Positions 15,924 through 24,973 are shown, counted from the first letter of the stretch. The stretch: DNA of 34,366 nt from a bacterium (GCA_029976805.1 JAPOLY010000028.1:1-34366); one strand, 5' to 3'. Translations and numbers: made by a program. Notes: generated by a model from the sequence alone, not told the origin.

Positions 15924-17138
15924 TTGCTCATCTCGTCCGAGATTCAGGATTCTCTGCAGAAATCCTCATGGATACGCCAAATGTTTGAGGAGGGAAATCG
16001 CCTCAAGGCCGAGTTCGGGGAAGAGGCGGTGTTCGACTTCTCCCTGGGCAACCCTCACCTTCCTCCCCCCGACGGTTTTGTCGATCGGCTACGCGAAATC
16101 GCCAACGGGCCCCAGGACACGATCCACCGCTACATGCCCAATGCGGGTTGGCCCGAGGTTCGCGAAAAAATCGCTGCGGACCTGAACCGCCGCGACGGCC
16201 TCCCCTGGCAAGGCAGTGATGTGATCATGACTGTGGGAGCGGGAGGAGCTCTCAATATCTTCCTCAAGGCGGTACTCAACCCCGGTGACGAGGTCATCGT
16301 TCTCAGCCCCTACTTCGTCGAATATGTGTTCTATGTCCGCAATCATGGCGGAGAAGTGGTCGAGTGTCCTACCCCCGAAGACTTCGCCCCCGACCCCGAG
16401 GCGCTGTTAAAGTGCGTCACCGAACGCACCCGTGCTGTGATCATCAACAGTCCCAATAACCCTACGGGCAGGGTCTACACCGCGGCGGAAGTGGAAGCAT
16501 TCACCCGTGCACTGGAAGAGGCATCTGAGCAAAATGGACAGCCCATCTTTCTCGTCACCGATGAGCCCTACAAGAAGGTGACCTACGATGGAGTCTCTTC
16601 GCCGGAAATCCAATCGCACTACTCCCACACGGTGGTGATCACTTCACACTCGAAAGATCTCGGACTCGCCGGCGACCGCATCGGTTACATGGCGGTTTCA
16701 CCGCAGATTCCCCAGCGTCAGGAGTTGGTCGCCGGGGCAACCTTTGCCAACAGGACGCTCGGTTTTGTCAACGCACCCAGCCTGCTTCAACTGGCAGTGG
16801 CCGACTGTCAGGATCAGGCGGTCGACACCACAGAGTACGAAGAGAATCGTCGCCTTTTGATGGATCACTTTGACGCCATCGGCCTGGAGTACGTCAGACC
16901 GGATGGGGCGTTCTTCCTCTTCCCCAAATCCCTCGGGCTCGACGATGTTGCCTTCGTTCGTGAAGCTCTCAAAGAGAAGATTCTTGTCGTTCCCGGGAGC
17001 GGATTTGGTCGCTCGGGACACTTCAGACTCTCCTACGCGGTCCCCAAAAAGCAGGTCGAGAAATCCCTTCCCGCCTGGGAGCGTCTGGTTCAGAGACTCC
17101 AATCCACCCAAACAGATGGGGAGGCGACAACCTCATGA
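15924..17138 (+). CDS. PLP-dependent aminotransferase, class I/II (fold type I)
   Basis: A 404-residue aminotransferase of aspartate-aminotransferase type. The PLP lysine is in TSHSKDLGLAGDRIGYM; substrate and cofactor segments include FSLGNPHLPPP, YMPNAGWPEVR, GAGGALNIFLKAVLNPGDEV, NSPNNPTGRVY and DEPYKKVTYDG, with FRLSYA near the end. The specific amino acid substrate cannot be read. I choose TTG 15924, after TGGAG with 7-base spacing, because the protein then begins LLISSEIQDSLQKSSWIRQMF, as homologues do; a frame reaching 15753 adds unrelated sequence. The gene overlaps pgi by 4 bases (ATGA), so the two are co-translated, an unusual partnership. Confidence 0.9.
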   Translation: MLISSEIQDSLQKSSWIRQMFEEGNRLKAEFGEEAVFDFSLGNPHLPPPDGFVDRLREIANGPQDTIHRYMPNAGWPEVREKIAADLNRRDGLPWQGSDVIMTVGAGGALNIFLKAVLNPGDEVIVLSPYFVEYVFYVRNHGGEVVECPTPEDFAPDPEALLKCVTERTRAVIINSPNNPTGRVYTAAEVEAFTRALEEASEQNGQPIFLVTDEPYKKVTYDGVSSPEIQSHYSHTVVITSHSKDLGLAGDRIGYMAVSPQIPQRQELVAGATFANRTLGFVNAPSLLQLAVADCQDQAVDTTEYEENRRLLMDHFDAIGLEYVRPDGAFFLFPKSLGLDDVAFVREALKEKILVVPGSGFGRSGHFRLSYAVPKKQVEKSLPAWERLVQRLQSTQTDGEATTS

Positions 17139-18439
17139 GCCTTCTTTGGTCGCCAGAATGTGAAGAGGGTGACGCGGGTTTGCTGGATACCCTGTCCGCT
17201 GTTCTTCAGCAGCCTCCCGGGTTCATTTCAGATCTGCCAGAGAGTTCGGACCTCGACCTCATCGAATCGGTCGCTGAAACCATTCCCGCAGATCATGAGA
17301 TCCTCCTCCTCGGCATCGGGGGATCCTCCCTTGGAACTCTGGCTTTGGTCGACGCCCTGTGCCCTGAAGATGCCAGCCGGCTGACAGTCCTCGACAATAT
17401 CGACCCCGACACCCTCGCCAAAACATTGACCACTCTGGATCTGGAACTGACCACCGTACTCGTCATATCCAAATCGGGAGGAACCGCTGAAACCACAGCA
17501 CAGTTGCTCTGGATTCTGGACGCCTTCACGAAAGCCGGGCTTTCCGCCCGGGACCACGTTGTCGCCATCACCGATCCCCAAAATGGATGCCTGCGCGAGG
17601 TGGTTCAACAGCAGGGCTGGAGAAGCCTGCCTGTTCCATCCGCAGTGGGAGGGCGATACTCGGTGCTGACAGCGGTAGGCCTGTTGCCCGCAGCCCTCTG
17701 CGGCATCGATATCCGTGCTCTCGTCAACGGAGCAAAAAGTGCCCTGGAGAACCTGCGATCGGCGACCTCCGACCATGCACTGGTGCGCTGGCTCACCGGT
17801 TGGCGTCAACTCCATGACCGTTGCCCAAACGTGGTGCACTTCGCTTATCGGGATCGCATGGTCACCCTCGGTGACTGGTTCGCCCAACTTTGGGCAGAGA
17901 GTCTGGGCAAACGCTTCGACCTCGACGGAAACGAGGTTTTTCGCGGCTCCACCCCCATGGTTGCCCGCGGAGTGACAGATCAACACTCTCTGGTCCAGCT
18001 CTTTGTCGAGGGCCCCGCAGACAAGCAGTTTCTGATGCTGGATGCGGATCTCTCCTCAACGCTCGGGACGATTTCAGAAGAATCCGCTCATTTGCATGAG
18101 GACTTCAATTATCTCTCGGGAAAATCCATCGAGGAATTGCGGGTTGCCGAATTGGAGGGCACCGTTGCCGCACTCCAGTCTGCGGGAAGACCGGTCTCAG
18201 TGGTTCGTTTCGAAGCCCTCGATGAAGCCCATCTGGGAGCCTGGATCTTGCTCATGAAGGTGGCCACCGTGATGGCAGCGGATCATTTGAAAGTCGATCC
18301 CTTCGATCAGCCGGGAGTGGAAGGTGGCAAGGCGGTCGCCTTTGCCCGCATGGGTAAAGCGGGGTGGCAATCCAGAGGAGAAGCGATCGAATCAGGAGCC
18401 CGCAGTCTCAAGCCTGCCCCTGCGATCAGGGTCGACTGA
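17135..18439 (+). CDS. pgi: Glucose-6-phosphate isomerase Pgi
   Basis: A 434-residue Pgi, interconverting glucose 6-phosphate and fructose 6-phosphate. Signature stretches are LLLGIGGSSLGTLAL, VLVISKSGGTAET, AVGGRYSVLTAVGLLPAALCGI, DWFAQLWAESLGKRFD, GVTDQHSLVQLFVEGP and DPFDQPGVEGGK, with the SIS-type phosphate loops intact. The length matches the shorter bacterial forms (about 440-450). The ATG overlaps the aminotransferase stop (ATGA). Fructose 6-phosphate also feeds the UDP-GlcNAc used by LpxA and the pentose/heptose precursors used by GmhA, but the genes are not in one operon. It converges on the helix-turn-helix gene with only 18 bases between stops. Confidence 0.95.
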   Translation: MSLLWSPECEEGDAGLLDTLSAVLQQPPGFISDLPESSDLDLIESVAETIPADHEILLLGIGGSSLGTLALVDALCPEDASRLTVLDNIDPDTLAKTLTTLDLELTTVLVISKSGGTAETTAQLLWILDAFTKAGLSARDHVVAITDPQNGCLREVVQQQGWRSLPVPSAVGGRYSVLTAVGLLPAALCGIDIRALVNGAKSALENLRSATSDHALVRWLTGWRQLHDRCPNVVHFAYRDRMVTLGDWFAQLWAESLGKRFDLDGNEVFRGSTPMVARGVTDQHSLVQLFVEGPADKQFLMLDADLSSTLGTISEESAHLHEDFNYLSGKSIEELRVAELEGTVAALQSAGRPVSVVRFEALDEAHLGAWILLMKVATVMAADHLKVDPFDQPGVEGGKAVAFARMGKAGWQSRGEAIESGARSLKPAPAIRVD

Positions 18440-18457
18440 AACTCCTTCACTCGTCGC

Positions 18458-18916
18458 TTAGCGGGAAACCCGGGTACGGCGCAATCGTGCCTGCCATTCA
18501 CCGGGCTGAATCACGCCTTTGTCGATCAGCAACTCCACCAGTGCTTTCTGGGTGCGACGCAATTCTTCCAATTCGTTTTCGCTGGAAGAGGAGTTTCTGG
18601 ATTCAGGCTTCACTTCGACCCGGCGTGCCCGGGTCGATTTCACCGTGGTTTCCCCGGTGCCTGTTTCTTTTTCACTTTGGGGTTCCGCTGAAAAGAAATC
18701 CATGGGCAGACTGAATCGATCGGCAATCCTGCGGACCAGTGCTGAGCTGACCAGCGATTGACCATCGAGCACATCCTGAATCGTTCCGGGAAGGACTCCG
18801 ATCCCCTTGGCGAGCCCGGGAACCGTTTCATGATGGGTGTCGATCAAAAAACGGATCTTGCGAACCGCTGTCGCCTGATCTACAGATACTTCGCGATCCT
18901 CAGTACTTCTTGCCAT
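18458..18916 (-). CDS. XRE/Cro-like helix-turn-helix DNA-binding protein
   Basis: A 152-residue putative regulator. Residues about 15-70 (AVRKIRFLIDTHHETVPGLA ... LPGTIQDVLDGQSLVSSALV) have the length and hydrophobic pattern of a Cro/C1-type helix-turn-helix. A Ser/Thr/Arg-rich linker follows, then a charged helix (ENELEELRRTQKALVELLIDKG) that could dimerise. No ligand or peptidase domain is visible. ATG 18916 has GGAGAAAC directly upstream; the frame reaching 18952 is not needed. The gene lies 80 bases downstream of the M14 peptidase stop on the same strand. Its targets are unknown; palindromes at 3871-3888, 27289-27304 and 28725-28742 are possible but untested sites. Confidence 0.7.
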   Translation of the reverse strand: MARSTEDREVSVDQATAVRKIRFLIDTHHETVPGLAKGIGVLPGTIQDVLDGQSLVSSALVRRIADRFSLPMDFFSAEPQSEKETGTGETTVKSTRARRVEVKPESRNSSSSENELEELRRTQKALVELLIDKGVIQPGEWQARLRRTRVSR

Positions 18917-18996
18917 GTTTCTCCGATCTGAGCAGGGAACTCCCCCATGCATCGATCGGCTCTGAAGACGCTGAACTTCAGTCTTTTTGCAAAAAA

Positions 18997-21603
18997 TCAG
19001 CGCGCCAGCAACAACAGGGCATTCAGGAACACTTCAGAAGTCTGACGCCAAAAGGAGCGGAAGAGCGGATCGCCCACAAACAGGACCACCTGCCCCCTGC
19101 CACTTCTCTCAGAAGCAAGCCAGACTCCCCCTGCCAGTCTTCTCTGATTCAGATCCGAAATGAATCCACTGACTACGGGAGACTTCCCGGGAAGAACTGC
19201 CACATCCTGGCCATCACCCTGAACCTCGAAGACCCGGGTTCCGGAAATATAGCCGTAAATCCGTTCCGGCAATCCATACCCGAGGGGATGCTCGCGATCC
19301 ATATCCAGAGCAACGATGTTTCCGGGCACCTGGTCCTTGCGCTGTTCTTCACGAATTTCGGTTCGGGTTTTCGGCTGTGGATCCTCTTCCTTGCTCGACT
19401 CCTGATTATCGAGGAGATCCCGGGAAACCAGACCATTCTTGCCGGACACACGCAGTGCACTGCTACCCAAGGCAATACAGATACCTCCGCCGCGAACCCA
19501 GTTCCTCAAAGATTCACGGGTACTCTCCCCCATCACAGACGAACTGACTCCGGGGGGGATCACCAACACATCGAAATCGTCCAACCCTCGACGCAAGCCG
19601 GACTCGGAGATCGCTGTGAAAGGAATCTGCATCTCTTGCTCAAGAAAACTCCAGACCGCTCCGTATCCGTAACTGGAGGCGGCATCCGGTCCCAACACTG
19701 CAATACGGGCATGGGCCAGCGTGGGGAATCGATCGGAACCCAAATCAGGACCCACGTCCGTCCAGCCACTGTCCGTTCCACGGAAAAAAGTCCCCGTTGC
19801 GGCAGCCACTTCCTGAACCGCTTTCTGTGTTCCTTCATCCTTGACGCGAACCACCAGTGTCCCAGCGGGATAGGAATGGCCCTGAATCTCGATTTCATCG
19901 GTCACCAGATCCACAGATTGACCACGATCCTGCAACTGCCTCAGGGCTTTGGCGGAAGGCATTCCGGTCCAGCGGTGAAGGAAAGCCAGAGATCCGCTAC
20001 CTTCAACGCGCCCTTCCGGTTGGGGGCTGGCGCCGAAAGGAATCAGGATTCCATTGATGGGATCTTTCGCGACCAGGGTTTCGACTCCAAAGGTCAACGG
20101 CAGGGACCATGCTGCCACATCGTAGAAGTATGCCTCCCCCACTTTGGCATCGCGTTCGAGAAGGGTCATCGCCAGACGTCCCTGTGCCTGATCCATCGGA
20201 ACCACAATCGTTCCCGCTGGCAACTTGCGCACTCCCACTGCTTTCCCGAAATGGTCGAGGAGCCCCTCTGTGACCACTTCATCCATCGTGACCACCATCT
20301 GGATCCCTTGACGCTTCAGCAGATCCACGAGCGCCTGCCTTCGATGGTCATCCTCTGCGGGCGGTAAAATGAATTGGGAGACCTCACCGGTACGACCGGC
20401 AAAGATGGTTTGCTCCCTGAAACTGTAAAAGTCCCTCTGCAGTTTTTCCCGGTGATCGGAAGCGCACTCAACCGTCGCCAGACCGGCCACATGCTGGTGG
20501 TGCAACCGGTCGACCAGAGTCAGGATCTCTCCATTCGACTTGCGATAGGTCAAGCCGGCACGCCCACCTCCCGCCTGCTCATAGGTCATGCCAATCGCCC
20601 CATTCAGGGTCGGCCACGAATCACCGTAAGCGGGGTAAAAGAGGTCAAACTGTTCACCGGTGTAGTACTTCCAACCAAAGCGATCGAAAGCCACCGCGTT
20701 GCTTTTACCGAAGGTCTCGGACCAGGAGATGCGATCCTGGGGAATGTTGGCGTTGAAGGGCTCTTCCGGCGGGAAGAAGAAGTAGGTCGAGTTGGGCGAC
20801 ATCTCGTGAAAATCGACATGGACCAGCGGCTGCCAGCGCAGGTACTCAACGATGCGCTGACGTGTCTCTGGCTGGCTTTGCCAGGCCCAATCCCGGTTGA
20901 GATCGAAATAGTAATGGTTGGTGCGGCCAGAAGGAGATGGGGGTGAGTGCTCTCTCGCCAGCGGATCGGGATCTGCAGGGTGAGCACGAACCGAGTTGTA
21001 CCACTGAAGGTAACGCTCACGACCATCCGGGTTCAGCAACGGGTCGACCACGACCAGAGTGTTTTCACGTATCGACTGCCAGCGTTCCCCGGCTCCATCG
21101 ACCAACTGGTGCATCGTCGCCAGTGCCGCTTCTGTTGCGGAGGATTCATCGCCGTGCACGTTGTAAGAGAGCCACACCACCGCCGGAAGATTGGGCAAAA
21201 TGGCTTCGAGGTCACCGTTCTTCTGTCGCTGAAGCTGGACCGGATCTGCCAGAAGCATTTGGGCCTGACGGATCTCTTCCCAGCGGGAAATGTTTTCTTC
21301 CGAAGAGATCAGCATCAAAACCAGGTCGCGGCCCTCGGCTGACTCACCGTATTTCTGCAGAACCACTCTCGGCGATTTTTCCGCCAACATGCGGCAGTAA
21401 TCCATGACATCCCTGTGAGGGGTGAATCGCTCTCCCAGAGGGATTCCATAGAATTCCCCGGCAGTGACCACCTGACCCTCATACGCATCATCTGAACGAT
21501 ACTCAAAAGTCCCCTTTGGAGATTCTTGTGAAAGAGCCATTTCCATGGGGACACCGAGAATCAGGAACGGAATCACAAACAGGCACGGGATCAGGGATTT
21601 CAT
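18997..21603 (-). CDS. Secreted M14 zinc carboxypeptidase with C-terminal GATase1-like domain
   Basis: An 868-residue exported peptidase. Residues 1-26 form a signal peptide (LIPCLFVIPFLILGVPMEMA). The M14 zinc site is His150 and Glu153 in YNVHGDESSATEA and His266 in HVDFHEMSPNSTYF; DPLLNPDGRERY, DLNRDW and MTYEQAGGG supply substrate-binding and catalytic Glu positions. A further region contains FDVLVIPPGVSSSVMGES followed by NWVRGGGICIALG, typical of a glutamine-amidotransferase-like (DJ-1/PfpI-type) fold seen at the end of large M14 proteins. The role is periplasmic or extracellular peptide degradation. ATG 21603 follows AAGGAG with 8-base spacing; the frame up to 21744 would run through the divergent MATE leader. 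Confidence 0.85.
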   Translation of the reverse strand: MKSLIPCLFVIPFLILGVPMEMALSQESPKGTFEYRSDDAYEGQVVTAGEFYGIPLGERFTPHRDVMDYCRMLAEKSPRVVLQKYGESAEGRDLVLMLISSEENISRWEEIRQAQMLLADPVQLQRQKNGDLEAILPNLPAVVWLSYNVHGDESSATEAALATMHQLVDGAGERWQSIRENTLVVVDPLLNPDGRERYLQWYNSVRAHPADPDPLAREHSPPSPSGRTNHYYFDLNRDWAWQSQPETRQRIVEYLRWQPLVHVDFHEMSPNSTYFFFPPEEPFNANIPQDRISWSETFGKSNAVAFDRFGWKYYTGEQFDLFYPAYGDSWPTLNGAIGMTYEQAGGGRAGLTYRKSNGEILTLVDRLHHQHVAGLATVECASDHREKLQRDFYSFREQTIFAGRTGEVSQFILPPAEDDHRRQALVDLLKRQGIQMVVTMDEVVTEGLLDHFGKAVGVRKLPAGTIVVPMDQAQGRLAMTLLERDAKVGEAYFYDVAAWSLPLTFGVETLVAKDPINGILIPFGASPQPEGRVEGSGSLAFLHRWTGMPSAKALRQLQDRGQSVDLVTDEIEIQGHSYPAGTLVVRVKDEGTQKAVQEVAAATGTFFRGTDSGWTDVGPDLGSDRFPTLAHARIAVLGPDAASSYGYGAVWSFLEQEMQIPFTAISESGLRRGLDDFDVLVIPPGVSSSVMGESTRESLRNWVRGGGICIALGSSALRVSGKNGLVSRDLLDNQESSKEEDPQPKTRTEIREEQRKDQVPGNIVALDMDREHPLGYGLPERIYGYISGTRVFEVQGDGQDVAVLPGKSPVVSGFISDLNQRRLAGGVWLASERSGRGQVVLFVGDPLFRSFWRQTSEVFLNALLLLAR

Positions 21604-21616
21604 CTCGACAACTCCT

Positions 21617-23074
21617 TTGAATTGCTGGATCTTCCTCACAGAGTACCACTCTTGCTCGCAACAGAATCTGACCACGGTTTTCTCTCCGGGGAAACCGCCG
21701 ACCGACAGGAATCGGGGACCCATTCTCTTATCGAATCCCATCACCCGACCCCTGATTCAACTTGCCCTTCCCATCATTCTGACCCAGGTGGGACAGATGC
21801 TGATGGGACTGGTCGATGTGTGGATGATCAGTCGGCTCGGTACCATCCCTCTGGCACAAACTGCGTTGGGAGACCTCTGGGCCTTCGGCACCATGATTCT
21901 GTTCTTTGGTCTGATTCAGGGTGCTGACCCTCTCTTTACACAAGCCCATGGAGCAAAGGACGCGACCACTCTGGGCAGGACACTGCAAAGGGGCATTCTC
22001 TTGTGCCTGATCCTCAGCCCTGTCCTTTACCTGTGCTGGATCTTTGCTGACCCCGCCCTGCAATGGCTCGGACAGGATCCGAATCTGACGGGGAAGGCAG
22101 CGGATTATGTCGAGGCACAAATTTTCAGTATTCCTGCGCTGCTCGCATTTGCCCTGATGCGGCAATACCTTCAGGGGCGTGGAGTCCTCAAACCGATCGT
22201 CGTCACCATCCTTCTCGCGAATGTCACCAACGTGATTTTCAATGAAGTCCTCATCTTTGGAGCCGGCGGTATTCCGGCGCTGGGCATCGAGGGTGCGGGA
22301 TATGCCACCGGAGCGAGCAGGGTGGTCATGTTTCTGATCCTCGCCGCATTCATGATTCGCGGTCGACACCTCAAAGGGGGCTGGACTCCGTGGTCCCGCC
22401 GATCCTTTTCACCCCGTGGCCTGTTCCGGCTCTTCCGTTTCGGGTTCCCCGTGATGATCCATTTCGGTGTGGAAGTGTGGACCTTTCAGGCAGCAACTCT
22501 GATGGCAGGCAAACTGGGTGAGGAAGCCCTCGCTGCCCACGTCGTCGTTCTCAAGATCATCAGTTTCACCTTCATGTTTCCCTGGGGATTAAGTGGAGCC
22601 TCCACCACCCGTGTCGGCAATCTTCTTGGTGACCAGCAAATTGAGGAAGCACGACGGACATCCTGGGCGGCTCTGGGACTGACCGCTGTCACCATGCTCC
22701 TGATCGGTGGCGGGGTCCTGCTTTTGGGTCCTGCAATTCCCGGCATCTTCTCCAAGGATCAAAAGGTGCTCATGATGGCGACCGCCCTGCTTCCCATCGC
22801 AGCCGGTTTCCAACTCTTCGACGGGATTCAGGCGGTATCTGCAGGAATTCTACGTGGTGCCGGACAGACGATTCCGGCAGCGGTGATGGGCCTGATCGGC
22901 TTCCCCCTGATCACCCTGCCAGTGGGATACACACTGGCCTTCGAGTTCCGTTGGGGACTCGCAGGAATCTGGTGGGGATTCATGGTTGGACTCATCGTGG
23001 CAGCGGTCCTGCTGACCGGTTGGTTCGTCATTTCCTCCCGGAAATGGAAACCCCTGAAAAGGCAACTCGACTAG
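21617..23074 (+). CDS. MATE-family multidrug/sodium efflux transporter (start uncertain)
   Basis: A MATE exporter with about twelve membrane helices in two halves. The first helix reads LIQLALPIILTQVGQMLMGLVDVWMISRLG, and the second half starts FGFPVMIHFGVEVWTFQAATLMAGKLG. Such proteins export drugs or metabolites in exchange for Na+ or H+. The start is unclear. The family N-terminus should lie near codon 21722, but the frame has only ATG 21545 (inside the divergent peptidase gene), TTG 21617 and a rare ATT at 21722. TTG 21617 is listed as a compromise and gives 485 residues. The stop shares the tetranucleotide CTAG with the stop of the convergent downstream gene. Confidence 0.85.
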   Translation: MNCWIFLTEYHSCSQQNLTTVFSPGKPPTDRNRGPILLSNPITRPLIQLALPIILTQVGQMLMGLVDVWMISRLGTIPLAQTALGDLWAFGTMILFFGLIQGADPLFTQAHGAKDATTLGRTLQRGILLCLILSPVLYLCWIFADPALQWLGQDPNLTGKAADYVEAQIFSIPALLAFALMRQYLQGRGVLKPIVVTILLANVTNVIFNEVLIFGAGGIPALGIEGAGYATGASRVVMFLILAAFMIRGRHLKGGWTPWSRRSFSPRGLFRLFRFGFPVMIHFGVEVWTFQAATLMAGKLGEEALAAHVVVLKIISFTFMFPWGLSGASTTRVGNLLGDQQIEEARRTSWAALGLTAVTMLLIGGGVLLLGPAIPGIFSKDQKVLMMATALLPIAAGFQLFDGIQAVSAGILRGAGQTIPAAVMGLIGFPLITLPVGYTLAFEFRWGLAGIWWGFMVGLIVAAVLLTGWFVISSRKWKPLKRQLD

Positions 23075-24099
23075 AGCGAGTCAGAGACGAGAAAACGGAA
23101 GCGACCCTCTTTGCAAAGCACGTGCAAAAAGGCGCCCTGTTCTCCAATTTTCAGATCCACTTCAAGGCCGCTTCGGCCCGGCCCGACCTGACCATAGGGT
23201 GCCAGAGTTCTTTTGCGTGCTTCGTCATCCAGATTTCTCAAGGCTTCGTCGAGGGCACCCACCATCGTCTGCGCGCGGGAGATCTCCTTGTTGAGTACCT
23301 TTCTCTGATCCTCGACACCATTCCCCGACTCCCCCTCCAATTCCTTCAACTGACGACGAAGTCCACGCAAACGGTCGAACCACTGTTGATGACTCGCAGC
23401 CCTGCGATCCCGGGAAGGATCGACGAAGACCAGTTGCAGTTTTTTATTGGAAGATTTTTCAAGGAGACAACGCCAACGGCGTGGAGACAAACGGGGATCC
23501 TCAAAAATTCCAAGGAACTGACGATCGCCGACCTCTGTGCCCGAAGGAAAGGGATGCGTTTCCAACTTCCAACGACCCTGTTGAATCACCTCGGTTGAAA
23601 GAGGTGTTCCCTCACAGGTCAATTGCAAGATCCCCCAGCGAAGATCGAGCTGAAGCAGGGCGTCTTCCGGTTTCTTGCTTTTCCCATCAACCATCGAGGA
23701 AAGTGTCCAGCGCAGGGCACTGGCTGGGCGATCAAGGATGGAACGCACTGCAGGGATTCGAACCCCTTTACCCCCTCCGTAGGGGATCACCCTGAGTTGA
23801 GGTTCCCGATCCCTGAACGATTCAATCTCTACTCGGTGTAATCCGGGAGGAATCAGCACTCCGTTCCACAACACCGGCAGGACCTGATCGAGGGAAGCAG
23901 TCCCGGGGATGGCAACCGTGCGCGGATAGGACAGATCGGGCAGAGCCGGCAATCCCTCCGGGGCGTCGTTGAGCAGTGCCTGGAATTTCAGGGATCCGAT
24001 TCTGGCTTCGGAGATCTGACCCGTCGACTCCTGGGAATAGACACCACAGGTCATCCATGAAAGAACCAACGGCAAGAGGAAATGGACTTTGAACATCAT
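23071..24099 (-). CDS. Secreted protein of unknown function with C-terminal coiled coil
   Basis: A 342-residue protein with a clear signal peptide (FLLPLVLSWMTCGVYSQ, probable cleavage after YSQ). The middle part looks like a mixed beta domain (YPRTVAIPGTASLDQVLPVL, then GLHRVEIESF) and matches nothing I know. Residues about 240-300 (RLRGLRRQLKELEGESGN, VLNKEISRAQTMVGALDEA) are likely to form a coiled coil, followed by a short beta hairpin at the end (FLHVLCKEGRFRFLV). ATG 24099 or 24096 can start it, with GGGAGGGA about ten bases upstream. It sits downstream of the lipoprotein gene at 24242 across a strong inverted repeat. Confidence 0.7.
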   Translation of the reverse strand: MMFKVHFLLPLVLSWMTCGVYSQESTGQISEARIGSLKFQALLNDAPEGLPALPDLSYPRTVAIPGTASLDQVLPVLWNGVLIPPGLHRVEIESFRDREPQLRVIPYGGGKGVRIPAVRSILDRPASALRWTLSSMVDGKSKKPEDALLQLDLRWGILQLTCEGTPLSTEVIQQGRWKLETHPFPSGTEVGDRQFLGIFEDPRLSPRRWRCLLEKSSNKKLQLVFVDPSRDRRAASHQQWFDRLRGLRRQLKELEGESGNGVEDQRKVLNKEISRAQTMVGALDEALRNLDDEARKRTLAPYGQVGPGRSGLEVDLKIGEQGAFLHVLCKEGRFRFLVSDSL

Positions 24100-24162
24100 C
24101 CTCAAGCGTCCCTCCCTCTCCCCCTCGATCGAAGACCTTGACTGCCTCACTCAAATCGAAGA

Positions 24163-24202
24163 GGCCGGACAGTGGTTCCCAGCAGGGAGTCTCTGTCCGG
24201 CC
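24163..24202 (-). terminator. Perfect 10-bp inverted repeat between two envelope genes
   Basis: GGCCGGACAG (24163-24172) and CTGTCCGGCC (24193-24202) form a strong stem with a 20-base loop, 40 bases downstream of the lipoprotein gene on the minus strand. Only a weak T-run (TCTTCGATTT) follows, so it may act as a partial terminator, a message-stabilising hairpin or an attenuator for the secreted protein gene beyond it. Confidence 0.5.
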
Positions 24203-24241
24203 CCAAAATTTCAAAAGTTGCGGTCAGTCAATCCCACCTCT

Positions 24242-24973
24242 TTAGAAACTGTAATCCACTCCGACGTAAGCTCCGAAACCACCGTAGTCGATGTCCTCGG
24301 ACTTGTCGCCGTCCGTGTTGATATCCATGATCAGCGGATGGCTGGCCACGTCGTACTGGGCCTCGGCAATCAGACCGAGATTCCCATCGAAAAGATCCCA
24401 ACGAAGGGAAGCGCTCGGGCGGAACAGGAACATCAACTGATCCGTCACTTCAATCACGGATCCTGGTGAACCGGCCTCAACCGCATCCAGGAAGCCCTGG
24501 TTCAGGGAAAGGTCGGAGTAAAGACCACCGATGCCGAATCCGTAACGGAGGTAAGGCATCCCCGGGTCTTCAGAGAGAGGAACATCCCAGTCGAAGTTCA
24601 GGGTAAAGGATCTGCGATCGGCTCCCGAAAGGGCTGACTCACCGGCACCGCGAATGGTGGTCGGGTTGTTCAATGCCGCGGGGCCATCGTAGGCGGCTCC
24701 GTCCACATCTCTGACCACCCCATACTCGAATCCAAAGTGCATGCCGTATTCGTACTCGTAGCTCATGCGAATACCGAGACCCTGACCACTGGAAAAGTGG
24801 CTGCTCGAAGGCGAGAAGGAACCGAGTTTGTACTCAGTGTGCATCTTGTCCTCGAAGAGCATCGCTTCGCGGGCGTTGTAACCGGGGGCAAGGCAACCGG
24901 AAAGCCCGACGAGGACCACACTGAGGGTCAGGAGCAACAGACGGCTACGGCTGGGCTGACTGGAAAACTTCAT
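24242..24973 (-). CDS. Lipoprotein / outer-membrane beta-barrel-like protein
   Basis: A 243-residue protein with a lipoprotein signal; LVGLSGC places the lipidated Cys near residue 27. The rest alternates aromatic and polar residues as in membrane beta-strands (GIRMSYEYEYGMHFGFEYGV, SFTLNFDWDVPL, YLRYGFGIGGLYSDL, ASLRWDLFDGNLGLIAEAQYDV). It ends in GAYVGVDYSF, with the terminal Phe typical of outer-membrane barrels. A lipidated barrel is unusual, so either the Cys is coincidental or the barrel is anchored twice. ATG 24973 follows AAGGAGAGATGAAGA. Function unknown; a porin or surface-antigen role is possible. Confidence 0.75.
   Translation of the reverse strand: MKFSSQPSRSRLLLLTLSVVLVGLSGCLAPGYNAREAMLFEDKMHTEYKLGSFSPSSSHFSSGQGLGIRMSYEYEYGMHFGFEYGVVRDVDGAAYDGPAALNNPTTIRGAGESALSGADRRSFTLNFDWDVPLSEDPGMPYLRYGFGIGGLYSDLSLNQGFLDAVEAGSPGSVIEVTDQLMFLFRPSASLRWDLFDGNLGLIAEAQYDVASHPLIMDINTDGDKSEDIDYGGFGAYVGVDYSF

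Noticed and set aside
18910..20367. Long plus-strand open frame of 485 codons
   Set aside because: It runs antisense to the M14 peptidase, whose frame has motifs, signal peptide and ribosome site. The antisense product is Arg/His/Gln-rich without any domain.
23753..23766. tRNA-like T-arm (GGGGTTCGAATCCC on the minus strand)
   Set aside because: It lies inside the secreted-protein coding frame (KGVRIP), and no acceptor stem, D-arm, anticodon arm or CCA end can be built around it.
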